This document shows positions 17,302 to 26,157 of a stretch of DNA of 64,000 bases, piece by piece. Position 1 is the stretch's first letter. Each line of letters opens with the position of its first letter. The DNA comes from Hahella sp. CCB-MM4 (GTDB lineage Bacteria > Pseudomonadota > Gammaproteobacteria > Pseudomonadales > Oleiphilaceae). Position numbers and translations under genes: made by a program. Below the pieces are notes generated by a model. The model saw only the letters and a program-made list of their open reading frames with translations, was not told the origin of the DNA and searched no databases. The DNA is taken from NCBI RefSeq assembly GCF_002260525.1, contig NZ_MRYI01000006.1, forward strand, positions 62,001 to 126,000. The letters run 5' to 3'.

Positions 17302-17832
17302 TTAGTGAAGTCGGACCTGGCTGAGCGCGTCAAACAACGCCTTCTTATCTGCCTCAACCAGATAGCGTTCATTCAGGGCGACCTCAAATTCCTGCCAGTC
17401 ATGATCAGACAGCTTGCCACCCTGCTGCAGAAACTCTGCCATTTCCTGATTGATCCGATTGCCCAGCTCAATCAGCGCCGGACGGATAACCGTATTCAGG
17501 TCCCGCGGCGTTTTACCTTCCGGACGACTCAACAAGTCGGCACGATAGCGATATTGAATCGCCTTGGCAGCAGCGATTTGAGCAGTAAAGAATGCTACAA
17601 CACTCTCCCGCTCCAAGCCCGCAGACTCAGCAGACTGAGAGGCCTTCTCAATCACGGTCTTTTCGCGTTCGATATCTTCAATGGCTTTATGATTGTTTGC
17701 TTTAAATAAAGCGACATCTTCCATATACCCAAGCCTTTCGTTAATTGTGGAGAATAAACCCTGGGGACTCGGCTCGGATAAAACGTTGACCGAAAACAGC
17801 AGAAGCGAAAGCAATGCCAATGCTCGATACAT
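17302..17832 (-). CDS. Secreted chorismate mutase, AroQ-gamma type
   Basis: A 176-residue protein with a signal peptide (residues 1-19, hydrophobic LALLSLLLFSV, then LSEPS). The body matches periplasmic chorismate mutases: INERLGYMEDVALFKANN, IEDIEREKTVIEKA, AAKAIQYRYRADL. These are the helix-1 Arg/Lys and later residues that bind chorismate. It would convert chorismate to prephenate outside the cytoplasm. It has no known flagellar role, yet sits between flhB and flhA in the same direction and carries its own likely terminator. It looks like an inserted gene. Confidence 0.85.
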   Translation of the reverse strand: MYRALALLSLLLFSVNVLSEPSPQGLFSTINERLGYMEDVALFKANNHKAIEDIEREKTVIEKASQSAESAGLERESVVAFFTAQIAAAKAIQYRYRADLLSRPEGKTPRDLNTVIRPALIELGNRINQEMAEFLQQGGKLSDHDWQEFEVALNERYLVEADKKALFDALSQVRLH

Positions 17833-17954
17833 TAGTAACTCCTTGTTATCTATTTAAAAAGCAAAGCAAATTGGAACATGCAAATTACCATGCTCTGCGA
17901 TAAAAAGCCTACTTTTGGCATTCCAGCATTATGGAATTAACCGTCACAGTAAAG

Positions 17955-19091
17955 CTAACTGTCACGGCGCAGATGCGAGGGGATATCAAAATCAGGTATT
18001 TTGCCGGGACGTTTACCGAACCCACGGCGAAACCGGCGCAACTGGAATACATACGCCAAAACCTGGGCGACAGCTAAATAAAGACCTGATGGAATTTCTT
18101 CGTCAATATCCGCGTGATAGTAGATCGCACGGGTTAATGGTGGCGTTTCCACCAACTCCACGTCATGTGCTCTGGCAATCTCCCGGATCTTCATTGCCAT
18201 ATGGTCCACCCCTTTGGCCACTACCACCGGGGCATCCATGGTTTTAGCATCATATTTAAGAGCTACAGAATAATGGGTCGGATTGGTAATAACCACATCT
18301 GCCTTGGGAACTTCCTGCAGCATCCGGCGCTGGGTCATCTGGTACTGCAGCTCCCTCACCCGGCGCTTCACTTCAGGCTTACCTTCTGTGTCCTTGAACT
18401 CGTCTTTTATCTCCTGCTTGGTCATTCGCAGGTTCTTGGTGTGGTCATAAATCTGGAAGGGAATGTCCACCATCGCAATCAAAATCAGTGAACTGGACAG
18501 AAACAGGAAGCTCCAGGCCATAAGCTCCAGAGTGTGCCGAATACTCACCATGGGATCCTGCCCGGTCATATCCAGCAGACTGGGAATGGCATTGTTGAGG
18601 ATCAGCCAGCCGACACCGCCCACCACCAGAGTTTTTGCAATCGCTTTTACCAGTTCCATCAGGGATTTCAGCGAGAACATGCGCTTGAGCCCTTCCAATG
18701 GATTGATGCGACTAAACTTGGGCATGATGCTCTTACCGCTAACCAACATACCACCCAGGGCAATATTGCCGAAGATCGATGCAATCAGCAGTATCAGCAT
18801 AAAGGGAATCAGTGCCGTAGCGGCCTCTATAGCCATGGCTCCGAGATGTATGATGGGTTTTCCGGGATCAAATATCTCATCCCGGGTCATGGAAAAACTG
18901 TACCTTAATATGTTTTCCAAAGACCGACCCAACGCAGGACCAAAAATCAGGAAAGCGACGGCAGCGGACATAAGGACGGCCATTGTCCCGAGTTCCTTGG
19001 AACGCGGAATCTGCCCTTCCTCCCGGGCTTTCTGTATCTTTCGCCCGGTAGGTTCTTCGGTTTTTTCCTGGCTGCTATCGGTTTCTGCCAT
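17955..19091 (-). CDS. flhB: Flagellar export switch protein FlhB
   Basis: A 378-residue inner-membrane protein with four predicted membrane segments in residues 30-215 and a cytoplasmic domain after them. The self-cleaving loop is present as ITNPTHYSVAL (about residues 268-278), where cleavage between N and P switches export from hook to filament substrates. The N-terminus is rich in Glu/Lys (EKTEEPTGRKIQKAREEGQ), typical of the family. It is read after fliR, with a 159-base gap that shows no other feature, and is the last gene of the fliK-flhB block. Confidence 0.96.
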   Translation of the reverse strand: MAETDSSQEKTEEPTGRKIQKAREEGQIPRSKELGTMAVLMSAAVAFLIFGPALGRSLENILRYSFSMTRDEIFDPGKPIIHLGAMAIEAATALIPFMLILLIASIFGNIALGGMLVSGKSIMPKFSRINPLEGLKRMFSLKSLMELVKAIAKTLVVGGVGWLILNNAIPSLLDMTGQDPMVSIRHTLELMAWSFLFLSSSLILIAMVDIPFQIYDHTKNLRMTKQEIKDEFKDTEGKPEVKRRVRELQYQMTQRRMLQEVPKADVVITNPTHYSVALKYDAKTMDAPVVVAKGVDHMAMKIREIARAHDVELVETPPLTRAIYYHADIDEEIPSGLYLAVAQVLAYVFQLRRFRRGFGKRPGKIPDFDIPSHLRRDS

Positions 19092-19250
19092 TGCTCTAAA
19101 CCTAAGCTACTTCTCTTTGGTCAGGCTTTCGCCTTACGTTGATGTTCCGATTCCATACTTTTCGGGTTGAGTACGGGAATCTCTCTGGTTTGTTTCGTCT
19201 GGTCCCACGTTCTTCCGAGCATTCCCACGCCATACCACCTAACCCCAAAT

Positions 19251-20039
19251 TCATGGCTGCGAAGACACCAGTAGCATGGCCCGCATAAACTCAAAGGTAT
19301 TCTCGCTGAACCCGGTAAATTGGGGGATGATATTTCCCACGCTTATCCAGAACACCAATAGTCCGAACAATACGGTCAGCGGAAACCCGATCGAGAATAT
19401 ATTCATTTGGGGAGCCGCACGGGTCATAACCCCAAAGGAAATATTGACGATAAATACCGAGGTAACAGCAGGAAGCGCCACCACCAATGCGCCGGCAAAC
19501 ATCCAGCTGATACGGGACGCCAGATACCACCAGCTGAGTCCATCCATCGCCCCTTCCGATATGGGCAGAATAGTGAAGCTTTCAATCAGCGTTTCAAACA
19601 TCACCAGATGCCCGTTCATGGCAAGAAACAACAGGGTGACCAGCATCAGATAAAACTGGCTCAGTGCCGTCACGGAAATACCGTTGGTTGGATCGACCAT
19701 TGCCGCAAACCCCAACCCCATCTGCATCGCGAGCATCTGCCCTGCGACCACAAACAGTTGAAACAACATCAATACCGCAAACCCCATCGCCAGGCCGATA
19801 AAGACTTGATGGAATATCAAGGTTACCGCCCCCAGACTGAGCGGATCGATCTGGGGCACATCGGGCAAAGCCGGAGCCACCACGATCGTCATCATCAGCG
19901 CCAGCAAGAGCCGTATCCTGGCAGGCACGATTTGGGTACCCAATATCGGCGCGGTCATCATAAAGCTGGAAATACGAAACAGCGGCCAGAGATGACTACC
20001 GATCATGGCACCGATCTGTTGTTCCGTTAGCTCAAACAT
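19251..20039 (-). CDS. fliR: Flagellar export gate protein FliR
   Basis: A 262-residue membrane protein with six predicted helices; with FliP and FliQ it forms the export gate. Family motifs include APILGTQIVPARIRLLLAL near residue 30 and FGVMTRAAPQMNIFSIGFPL near 205. The ATG at 20039 has no clear Shine-Dalgarno sequence; instead it is overlapped by the last of a chain of tiny frames running from the fliQ stop codon (see 20032-20151), so translation may depend on coupling. Confidence 0.95.
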   Translation of the reverse strand: MFELTEQQIGAMIGSHLWPLFRISSFMMTAPILGTQIVPARIRLLLALMMTIVVAPALPDVPQIDPLSLGAVTLIFHQVFIGLAMGFAVLMLFQLFVVAGQMLAMQMGLGFAAMVDPTNGISVTALSQFYLMLVTLLFLAMNGHLVMFETLIESFTILPISEGAMDGLSWWYLASRISWMFAGALVVALPAVTSVFIVNISFGVMTRAAPQMNIFSIGFPLTVLFGLLVFWISVGNIIPQFTGFSENTFEFMRAMLLVSSQP

Positions 20040-20151
20040 GTCTATCTGCCACTACTCACTTATATCGACCCACTAGCCACCTATATCGACCACTAGTCAT
20101 GCATATCAACCATCAGCCAAGAAGATCCACAGCCACCAGAGCCGGGCGCAT
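20032..20151 (-). other. fliQ-fliR gap: relay of five overlapping mini-ORFs
   Basis: Six bases after the fliQ stop, ATG opens MRPALVAVDLLG (20151-20113). Its TGA overlaps the ATG of MVDMHD by TGATG (20113-20093). That frame's TAG overlaps a GTG by TAGTG (frame MVDIGG, 20093-20073), which is followed by another TAGTG (frame MGRYK, 20073-20056). A further TAGTG opens MADRHV (20052-20032), which overlaps the fliR ATG. The last four junctions are degenerate copies of a 20-21 bp unit resembling TAGTGGTCGATATA. The junctions are read directly; the function is inferred. Confidence 0.55.
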
Positions 20152-20157
20152 GTACCG

Positions 20158-20427
20158 TTACCCGATAACCATCGGAATATTGGTGATTAACATGTTGGTA
20201 TAGTCCATGATTTTGTTGAGCATGTAGGGGCCTGCGATAATAATGACAATCAACGTCACCAGCAGTCGCGGCAGGAAACTGAGTGTCTGCTCGTTAATCT
20301 GGGTTGCTGCCTGAAAAATACTGACAATCAGACCCACCACCAGACTGGGCGCCACGATCAGCGTCACCAGAGAGACAATCAGCCACAGGGCTTCACGGAA
20401 AATATCCAGTACCACTTCGGGAGTCAT
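20158..20427 (-). CDS. fliQ: Flagellar export gate protein FliQ
   Basis: An 89-residue protein with two membrane hairpin helices (about 14-38 and 50-75). SIFQAATQINEQTLSFLPRL between them is the family signature. FliQ packs around FliP and FliR in the export gate. GAGGGG lies six bases before the ATG, a strong site. Upstream, a 16-codon frame links the fliP stop codon to this start. Confidence 0.95.
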   Translation of the reverse strand: MTPEVVLDIFREALWLIVSLVTLIVAPSLVVGLIVSIFQAATQINEQTLSFLPRLLVTLIVIIIAGPYMLNKIMDYTNMLITNIPMVIG

Positions 20428-20429
20428 CG

Positions 20430-20480
20430 TTATCCCCTCATTTCTTGTATGAACATCAGCTCTTGTATAAACATCAGCAT
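20430..20480 (-). other. Mini-ORF bridging fliP and fliQ
   Basis: A 16-codon frame, [16 protein letters not shown], begins at a TAATG overlapping the fliP stop codon and ends with TAA three bases before the fliQ ATG. It contains an 18-bp tandem duplication (20443-20478, one mismatch) that repeats MFIQE in frame. It may couple fliQ translation to fliP; a real peptide product is not shown. Confidence 0.55.
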
Positions 20481-21238
20481 TACACGCCGAAACTGGCAGC
20501 CAGGGTTCCCATAATCAGCGCCCAGCCATCTACCAGAACAAACAGCATGATTTTGAAAGGCAACGAGATAATGATCGGTGACAACATCATCATCCCCATG
20601 GCCATCAAGACACTTGCCACCACCATGTCGATAATCAGAAAAGGAATAAACACCATAAAACCGATCTGAAAGGCGGTTTTCAGCTCGCTGGTCACAAATG
20701 CCGGTAACAGGATTCTGAACGGAACATCTTCCGGATTTGCATATTTGCCTTCTTCCCTGGCAATACGGACAAACAGATTCATGTCGTCCTCACGGGTCTG
20801 AGCCAGCATGAACTCACGAAACGGTTCACTGGCAGCCGCCACGGCATCCTGGGCGACCATCTGCTCAGCCAGATAGGGCTGCAACCCGGCTTCATTAGCC
20901 TTTTCAAAGACCGGAGACATAATGAAAAACGTCAGAAACAGCGACAGCCCCACCAATATCTGGTTGGAAGGTGTTTGCTGGAGACCCAAGGCCTGACGCA
21001 GGATTGCGAAGACAATGACAATTCGGGTGAACGAAGTCACCATCATCATGAAGGCGGGAATAAAGGTCAGCGCTGTCATCAGCGCCAGGACCTGTAGCGT
21101 CACGGAATATTCCTGGGTACCGTCGGGATTGGTCACCAGTTTTAAAGCAGGCAACCCCTCAATGGCAGCAGATGCCAGAGTGGGGACCGAACATAAAATC
21201 AGGAGTAATGCGGCTTCAAACCACCTATTGCGCACCAT
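20480..21238 (-). CDS. fliP: Flagellar export gate protein FliP
   Basis: A 252-residue protein that forms the pentameric core of the export gate. It has a cleavable signal peptide (residues 1-25, [15 protein letters not shown]) and four mature membrane segments. Family motifs include [21 protein letters not shown], the [12 protein letters not shown] loop and [23 protein letters not shown] 21238 was chosen over two upstream in-frame starts because it gives the normal signal peptide; it overlaps the end of fliO by 14 bases. Confidence 0.94.
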   Translation of the reverse strand: MVRNRWFEAALLLILCSVPTLASAAIEGLPALKLVTNPDGTQEYSVTLQVLALMTALTFIPAFMMMVTSFTRIVIVFAILRQALGLQQTPSNQILVGLSLFLTFFIMSPVFEKANEAGLQPYLAEQMVAQDAVAAASEPFREFMLAQTREDDMNLFVRIAREEGKYANPEDVPFRILLPAFVTSELKTAFQIGFMVFIPFLIIDMVVASVLMAMGMMMLSPIIISLPFKIMLFVLVDGWALIMGTLAASFGV

Positions 21239-21686
21239 TCGCTTCGCCTTCTGCCTCGTTTTCATTACGACGCAAAAGGAACTGCAACTTTCGTGCAAAC
21301 TCACCGCCAGACTGCGAAAGATCTAGGGGTTCGTCCAATACATACAAGGTGGAAATCTGTTGGGGAGTGATGCCGACAAGAATTTGACGGTCACCTACCT
21401 GGACCAGGGCAATGCGTTCACGGGTCCCCACCGGCAACACCGCCACCGTTTTCAGGTTTTGATTCTGTTGCGGTGTCAGGCCGGTAAATCGCTTACTGAA
21501 CCAAGCGATGCCGAGGATCATCAGCACCACCAGAATCAATGCCCCGAATATCTGCAATATCTGCCCTCCCTCAACACCTGACACCGGTGCGGGAGCTTTT
21601 TCTGCCTGCTCCACCGCCATCGCCATTGAGCTGCTCAACAGCAAAATCAGCGAAGCGTAGAGGCTTCTGAACAATGTACTAAGCAA
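21225..21686 (-). CDS. fliO: Flagellar protein FliO
   Basis: A 153-residue protein with an N-terminal signal-like segment, one main membrane helix (about 45-68, [22 protein letters not shown]) and a cytoplasmic domain with [32 protein letters not shown] in the FliO pattern. FliO helps FliP assemble. It lies two bases after fliN and overlaps fliP. The length suits the family, which is poorly conserved outside this central part. Confidence 0.92.
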   Translation of the reverse strand: MLSTLFRSLYASLILLLSSSMAMAVEQAEKAPAPVSGVEGGQILQIFGALILVVLMILGIAWFSKRFTGLTPQQNQNLKTVAVLPVGTRERIALVQVGDRQILVGITPQQISTLYVLDEPLDLSQSGGEFARKLQFLLRRNENEAEGEANGAQ

Positions 21687-21688
21687 AC

Positions 21689-22207
21689 CTAGCCTCTTAG
21701 TTTCTTGATGCGCTCAGTGGGGCTGATAACATCAGTCAAGCGGATGCCGAACTTTTCGTTCACCATCACCACTTCCCCGTGAGCGATGAGTGTTCCGTTC
21801 ACCAGAACATCCAGTGGTTCGCCCGCCAACCGGTCAAGTTCAATCACTGACCCCTGGTTGAGCTGCAGCAGATTCCGGATGGCGATCTGGGTATTGCCCA
21901 CTTCCATGGAAATGGTCACCGGGATATCAAGAATGACATCCAGATCCGGTGCTCCAGCCTGCACAGGCGCAGACTCGGTAAAGGATTCCATTGGAGCCTG
22001 CCTGACATCATCGTCCGCTTTGGCAGCACTTTGTTCCGCAGCTTCGGCCTCAGCCATTGCCGCCGCCCAATCATCTTCCACGCTTGAACCCTGCTCCTCG
22101 TCCTGCTGTTGTTCCAGAGCCGCAGCCCATTCGTCCGCCAACGCCTCATCGTCAGCAGAATCGGCACCGCTCAACTCGTCTTCTTGGTCACGTTTGTCTT
22201 CAGCCAT
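21689..22207 (-). CDS. fliN: Flagellar motor switch protein FliN
   Basis: A 172-residue protein. The C-terminal 80 residues are the SpoA/C-ring domain: LDVILDIPVTISMEVGNTQ, then LLQLNQGSVIELDRLAGEPLDVLVNG and HGEVVMVNEKFGIRLTDV. The N-terminal 85 residues are an acidic, Glu/Asp/Ala-rich extension, longer than in enteric FliN but usual in Pseudomonas relatives. FliN builds the lower C-ring and docks FliH-FliI export complexes. Its start lies 37 bases inside the end of fliM, so the two are translationally coupled. Confidence 0.95.
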   Translation of the reverse strand: MAEDKRDQEDELSGADSADDEALADEWAAALEQQQDEEQGSSVEDDWAAAMAEAEAAEQSAAKADDDVRQAPMESFTESAPVQAGAPDLDVILDIPVTISMEVGNTQIAIRNLLQLNQGSVIELDRLAGEPLDVLVNGTLIAHGEVVMVNEKFGIRLTDVISPTERIKKLRG

Positions 22208-23196
22208 TCTGCCTCCTTCATTACACCACCGCTTGTGGAACGCTTGATCTTACCAACGATTTTCAATGCCAGATTCTCGTAGCATTGCCCGACCTTGGCG
22301 GTATAGATCGGAACACCGTTAGCCGTGACGGTCACGGTCTCCGGTAATTCCACAGGAATCACATCACCTGCTTTAAGCCTGGACAGCTGCCGCAGGGAAA
22401 TTTTTTGTTTGACCACCGATGCATTAATGGGAACCTGAGCGTCGAGGATGTCCTGCTGCAAAGCATTAATCCAACGCTCATCCACATCATCCACATCACT
22501 TTGCACGCCAGCATCGAGAACTTCCCGGATAGGCTCAATCATGGAGTAAGGTAATGCCACATGCATATCACCACCGCCACCATCGAGTTCAATGTGGAAG
22601 GTGCTGACCACCACGACTTCACTGGGACTGACGATATTGGCCATCGCCGGATTCACCTCAGATCCGGTGTATTCAAAATCCACTTTCATGACGGCGTTCC
22701 AGGCTTCCTTCATGTCCACAAATATCTGTTCCAACACCATCTGGACGATACGGATTTCCGTTGGGGTAAATTCCCTCCCCTCGATTTTGGCGTGCCGGCC
22801 GTCACCACCGAAAAAATTATCCACCAGCTTGAATACCAGTTTGGCATCAAGAATAAACAGGCCGGTACCCCGTAATGGACGAATTTTGACAAGGTTAAGG
22901 CTGGTGGGAACATACAGCGTATGAATATATTCACCAAACTTGAGTATCTGGACGCCACCGGAGGCAACATCCGCGCTGCGCCTGAGCAAATTGAAAAGAC
23001 TGATGCGGGTATAACGGGCAAAACGCTCATTAATCATTTCCAGCGTGGGCATACGACCACGCACGATGCGATCCTGGCTGGTCAGATCGTAGGTCTTGAC
23101 CCCCGTCGCATCGACCTCTTCCTCGGTATCGATATCACCATCGTCAACACCGTGTAAGAGGGCATCAATCTCGTCTTGTGATAATAAGTCTTGCAC
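22171..23196 (-). CDS. fliM: Flagellar motor switch protein FliM
   Basis: A 341-residue C-ring protein. The N-terminus MQDLLSQDEIDALLHG is the CheY-P binding peptide. A middle CheC-like domain with the GGxG loop (GGGGD region near residue 205) contacts FliG, and a C-terminal SpoA domain pairs with FliN. This is the target of CheY-P in the window. It overlaps fliN. The 170 bases between it and fliL hold no gene. Confidence 0.96.
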   Translation of the reverse strand: MQDLLSQDEIDALLHGVDDGDIDTEEEVDATGVKTYDLTSQDRIVRGRMPTLEMINERFARYTRISLFNLLRRSADVASGGVQILKFGEYIHTLYVPTSLNLVKIRPLRGTGLFILDAKLVFKLVDNFFGGDGRHAKIEGREFTPTEIRIVQMVLEQIFVDMKEAWNAVMKVDFEYTGSEVNPAMANIVSPSEVVVVSTFHIELDGGGGDMHVALPYSMIEPIREVLDAGVQSDVDDVDERWINALQQDILDAQVPINASVVKQKISLRQLSRLKAGDVIPVELPETVTVTANGVPIYTAKVGQCYENLALKIVGKIKRSTSGGVMKEAEWLKTNVTKKTS

Positions 23197-23366
23197 CCGT
23201 TACTACCTTCTTTTTGCCTTCGTTACGAACTTCTATCCACCCATCTAATGGCCAATAGGCTTTCCGGCTTGATGGGCGGAGCCCGTGTGTCCGAAATCGG
23301 CCTTCGAACACGCATATACTTTGCTATTCTACTATGACCTGCCGGCAGGAAGTACAGGCAAGGCCA

Positions 23367-23879
23367 CTACTGTAATACCAGATTGGTATACAACACTTTT
23401 TCCACCAGGGTTTCCTGCCCCTGCTGTTGCAGCACTTCGTTGATCACAGCAAGCGACTGATCCTGCAGTTTGATCCTTCCTTCGTTGCTTTGCAGCTCCT
23501 CGAAGGGTATGCCGCCGAACACATTCAGCAATTTATTGCGAATCAGCGGAAGGTGAAGCTCCACCGCTTCCATCGCATCATTATCACGCCCCATCAACGT
23601 CAGCGAGGCCTGCATGTATCGCTGCCTGCCCCCGACATCGAATGTCACAATAATGGGGGGCTTGATGTCATAGTATATTGCCGGAGCCTTGGTAACCTCA
23701 GTTTCCTGCCCTTCAGCCGGAGCCTCGTCACCGTTGCTGCTCCCGGACACCAGATACCATGTTACTCCGACACTGGCCATCACAGCCAACACGAGAACAA
23801 CCACCACAATGATGATCAGTTTTTTATTGGAACCTCCGGCAGCTGCCGGAGCATTCTCCACCTTACCTGCTTTCGCCAT
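23367..23879 (-). CDS. fliL: Flagellar basal body protein FliL
   Basis: A 170-residue protein with one membrane helix (about 23-46, IIIVVVVLVLAVMASVGVTWYL) and a periplasmic domain containing IVTFDVGGRQRYMQASLTLM and ending with LVEKVLYTNLVLQ, the FliL pattern. FliL forms a ring around stator units and affects torque. It lies 164 bases after fliK. The N-terminal 22 residues are cytoplasmic and basic, as expected. Confidence 0.94.
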   Translation of the reverse strand: MAKAGKVENAPAAAGGSNKKLIIIVVVVLVLAVMASVGVTWYLVSGSSNGDEAPAEGQETEVTKAPAIYYDIKPPIIVTFDVGGRQRYMQASLTLMGRDNDAMEAVELHLPLIRNKLLNVFGGIPFEELQSNEGRIKLQDQSLAVINEVLQQQGQETLVEKVLYTNLVLQ

Positions 23880-24043
23880 GACTCGACTAACTCACCTTAG
23901 CATTATCCAATCACCCACCTGGGGCATTTCCCGGTACCCTTACCGGACCTGAAAGTCTCATGCTAAGTGTAGCCCATTACTTTGATTTATCAGAAAAAAC
24001 TCACAGCCTCAGGCGCTCGGAATCTCTCTACATGCCGGACTGC

Positions 24044-25387
24044 CTAGACGTAATAGTCCACTAGCTGATCCAACTCCAGCGTCTGCTCCACCGTTCTGGC
24101 GCTCTCTTCTCCGGCCTGGCCATCAGCCAGGGAGATATCCGAACCGCCCTCACTCTGTCCCTCACCTGACTCGGAACCGAATTGCTGCCCCTGTTGGCTG
24201 GACACATCAAACTGGGAAAGCTCGATCCCCTGATCCGCCAACATTTCACGCAATCGGTGAACCGTACCTTCCATCAAATCTCTGGTAACCGCATGTTGAC
24301 TGTGGACCTGGATATGCGCCTGATCTTTGTGGACCTGGATTTTCATTTCAATTGGGCCAAGTTCCGCCGGATTCAAATGAATCTTTGCACTCTGGATATT
24401 TTGACTGACCATCCAGGTGACTTTATTGGCCATTCCATCTTTCCATTCCGGATGCTGGATGGATTGCTGTATCGTGGTGATGTAAGGACCGGATGCCGCA
24501 GCATCGTTTCTGCCGACACTCATCTGCACGGCCATCTGGCCTGACACCGCACTCTGTGCCGGAAGCTTGATTTGAGCCCCATCAGCCAGCTTTGAGAGAA
24601 CAGCATCGAGCCCCTGCTGATCCGTAGCTTTGCTCTTTCCTTCTGTTGCACCTTCAGCCGACACCTTCCCAATTAAATCTTTCAGAATTTGTGAAACTTC
24701 GGCACCCTTACCGTTATCTGAAGCTTTTGCAGCATCTTTGGAATCACCGGAACCTTTCTGATTCTGCAAAACAGACTGCAGCACTTTAGCAAGCTCTGCT
24801 CTGGGATCATCTCCCTCTGTCAAACCGTCAATCTTTCCTTCACCTTTGGCGGAGGTCGAGGCGGCAAGACCGGCAATAAATTCAATCAGCTCATCTTCTG
24901 TCGGAGCCGCAGCGTCAGTCGTCGCTTGCTCAGCTGAACTGCCTGTCGCTGATATGTCTACTATCTGCTGTACATTTATCTGTTGTACATTGTCGGCATC
25001 CGTTTGCTCCAGATCCTGCTTTGAGTCGGTCTCATGGCCATCTTTCCCTTCAGCAGAACCGGCTTCCGTACTTGCCTTTTTAACCGGCAAAGAATCTCCG
25101 CTATCGGAGACCTCACTGGAACTTGCTTCATCATTACGGGAGACCTCGCGCTTATCGTCCTGACGATCAGCGTGGTTCCGGGAAGAAGCCTTACTGCTGG
25201 CCTGGGAACTTTTTTCCGAGGCACGATCAGCCGTATCATTCACCCGGTCGTTATAGACTTCCGAGAACGATTTATTCTTTCCTGTCATGGAGTTAAGTGG
25301 ATCAGGAGCTGTTGACGATTTCTTGCTGGCTCCCGACTTCGGAGCACTGACCAGATCCAGAATAGACGTAGATGCAGGTGCAGCCAT
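24044..25387 (-). CDS. fliK: Flagellar hook-length control protein FliK
   Basis: A 447-residue protein. The N-terminal 300 residues are Ser/Asp/Glu/Lys-rich and disordered, acting in this family as the molecular ruler. The C-terminal domain is recognisable by NIQSAKIHLNPAELGPIEMK, IQVHSQHAVTRDLMEG and LREMLADQGIELSQFDVS. FliK measures hook length and triggers the FlhB switch. It stands behind a sigma-54 promoter at 25463-25479, so it probably starts the fliK-L-M-N-O-P-Q-R-flhB transcript. Confidence 0.94.
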   Translation of the reverse strand: MAAPASTSILDLVSAPKSGASKKSSTAPDPLNSMTGKNKSFSEVYNDRVNDTADRASEKSSQASSKASSRNHADRQDDKREVSRNDEASSSEVSDSGDSLPVKKASTEAGSAEGKDGHETDSKQDLEQTDADNVQQINVQQIVDISATGSSAEQATTDAAAPTEDELIEFIAGLAASTSAKGEGKIDGLTEGDDPRAELAKVLQSVLQNQKGSGDSKDAAKASDNGKGAEVSQILKDLIGKVSAEGATEGKSKATDQQGLDAVLSKLADGAQIKLPAQSAVSGQMAVQMSVGRNDAAASGPYITTIQQSIQHPEWKDGMANKVTWMVSQNIQSAKIHLNPAELGPIEMKIQVHKDQAHIQVHSQHAVTRDLMEGTVHRLREMLADQGIELSQFDVSSQQGQQFGSESGEGQSEGGSDISLADGQAGEESARTVEQTLELDQLVDYYV

Positions 25388-25462
25388 AACTACCTCGTTC
25401 CAAGCAATTACACCGCAGACTTAAACCTGTCTTGCGGCAATCAGTGAGTTAACATGAGAATA

Positions 25463-25479
25463 TGCACAGAACGGGCCAA
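25463..25479 (-). promoter_or_regulatory. Sigma-54 promoter of fliK operon
   Basis: The minus strand reads TTGGCCCGTTCTGTGCAT, with GG and GC ten bases apart and ten of twelve fixed positions matched. It lies between the hptB stop and fliK and would start transcription about 65 bases before the fliK ATG. Confidence 0.7.
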
Positions 25480-25496
25480 TAAAATTTACTGGCTGA

Positions 25497-25838
25497 CTAA
25501 ATGTAATCCTTTAAAAGCACCGACACTTGATCAAACTCCGTTTTGATTTGATCAACAAGCTCAACAGCCTGATTCAACTGACCGCCGTACCCCATCTCCT
25601 CTCCCTGCCGGCACAGATCGGATAAATTCGGAAGCCCGAGATTGGTGGCACTTCCCTTCAAGCTATGACAAGCCCGGCCAAACTCTGCCGGATTATCGGT
25701 TTCCAGATAAGACTGGATGTCTTCCAGACGTTGCTTTGAGTCATCAATAAACGTGGTGACCAGAAATTCGAACTCTCCTTCCATCATCTCTTTCAAGTCG
25801 GAAAGGATCGCATCGTCCAGATGTGTTTCAGTAGTCAT
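25497..25838 (-). CDS. hptB: Histidine phosphotransfer protein, HptB type
   Basis: A 113-residue Hpt domain of four helices. The phospho-acceptor H58 lies in ACHSLKGSATNLG, the family signature. In Pseudomonas aeruginosa HptB passes phosphate from hybrid kinases to HsbR, which controls HsbA; that module links surface behaviour, FlgM and diguanylate cyclase activity. Here the same three domain types are adjacent, but between fliJ and fliK. The name rests on this arrangement; orthology is inferred. A possible sigma-54 promoter lies at 25914-25931. Confidence 0.8.
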   Translation of the reverse strand: MTTETHLDDAILSDLKEMMEGEFEFLVTTFIDDSKQRLEDIQSYLETDNPAEFGRACHSLKGSATNLGLPNLSDLCRQGEEMGYGGQLNQAVELVDQIKTEFDQVSVLLKDYI

Positions 25839-26157
25839 TATACAAGCCTTGATTACAGTGCTATTGACGCAACAAACGATCTAACATTCAGCTTGGCTCA
25901 GCAGCCTCTGTTCTTGCAGTGCCGGAACCAAACAAACTGTTAGACAACTCAGCCGCAGGCGGTTAACAGTCATTCGTTGAAATATTTTATTGTTTTATAC
26001 GCCGACCGCTGCCATTTCTATCACCCGGGTGGCTTATGCATTGGTTCATGCGACAGGCTATACGAGCAAAAACCGCAGACGTTCTATCTTTACAAAACAG
26101 ACCAGCTATACAGAACCGCCCCGCATGATACGGCTCTCATTATACTTGGATTGGCCT
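25839..26157. other. 319-bp gap between hsbR and hptB
   Basis: No gene is seen. It holds the sigma-54-like site at 25914-25931 upstream of hptB. The rest is AT-rich without clear hairpins. The size suggests that hptB is transcribed separately from hsbA-hsbR. Confidence 0.4.
25914..25931 (-). promoter_or_regulatory. Possible sigma-54 promoter of hptB
   Basis: The minus strand reads TTGGTTCCGGCACTGCA: GG and GC are ten bases apart, and the -12 part TGCA fits. About eight of twelve fixed positions match, so it is weaker than the fliK, flhA and fliE sites. It lies about 75 bases before hptB. Confidence 0.4.

Noticed and set aside
23230-23275. A terminator between fliM and fliL
   Set aside because: The CCACCCATC and GATGGGCGG arms enclose a loop of about 27 bases and no T-tract follows; a stop here would cut essential genes.
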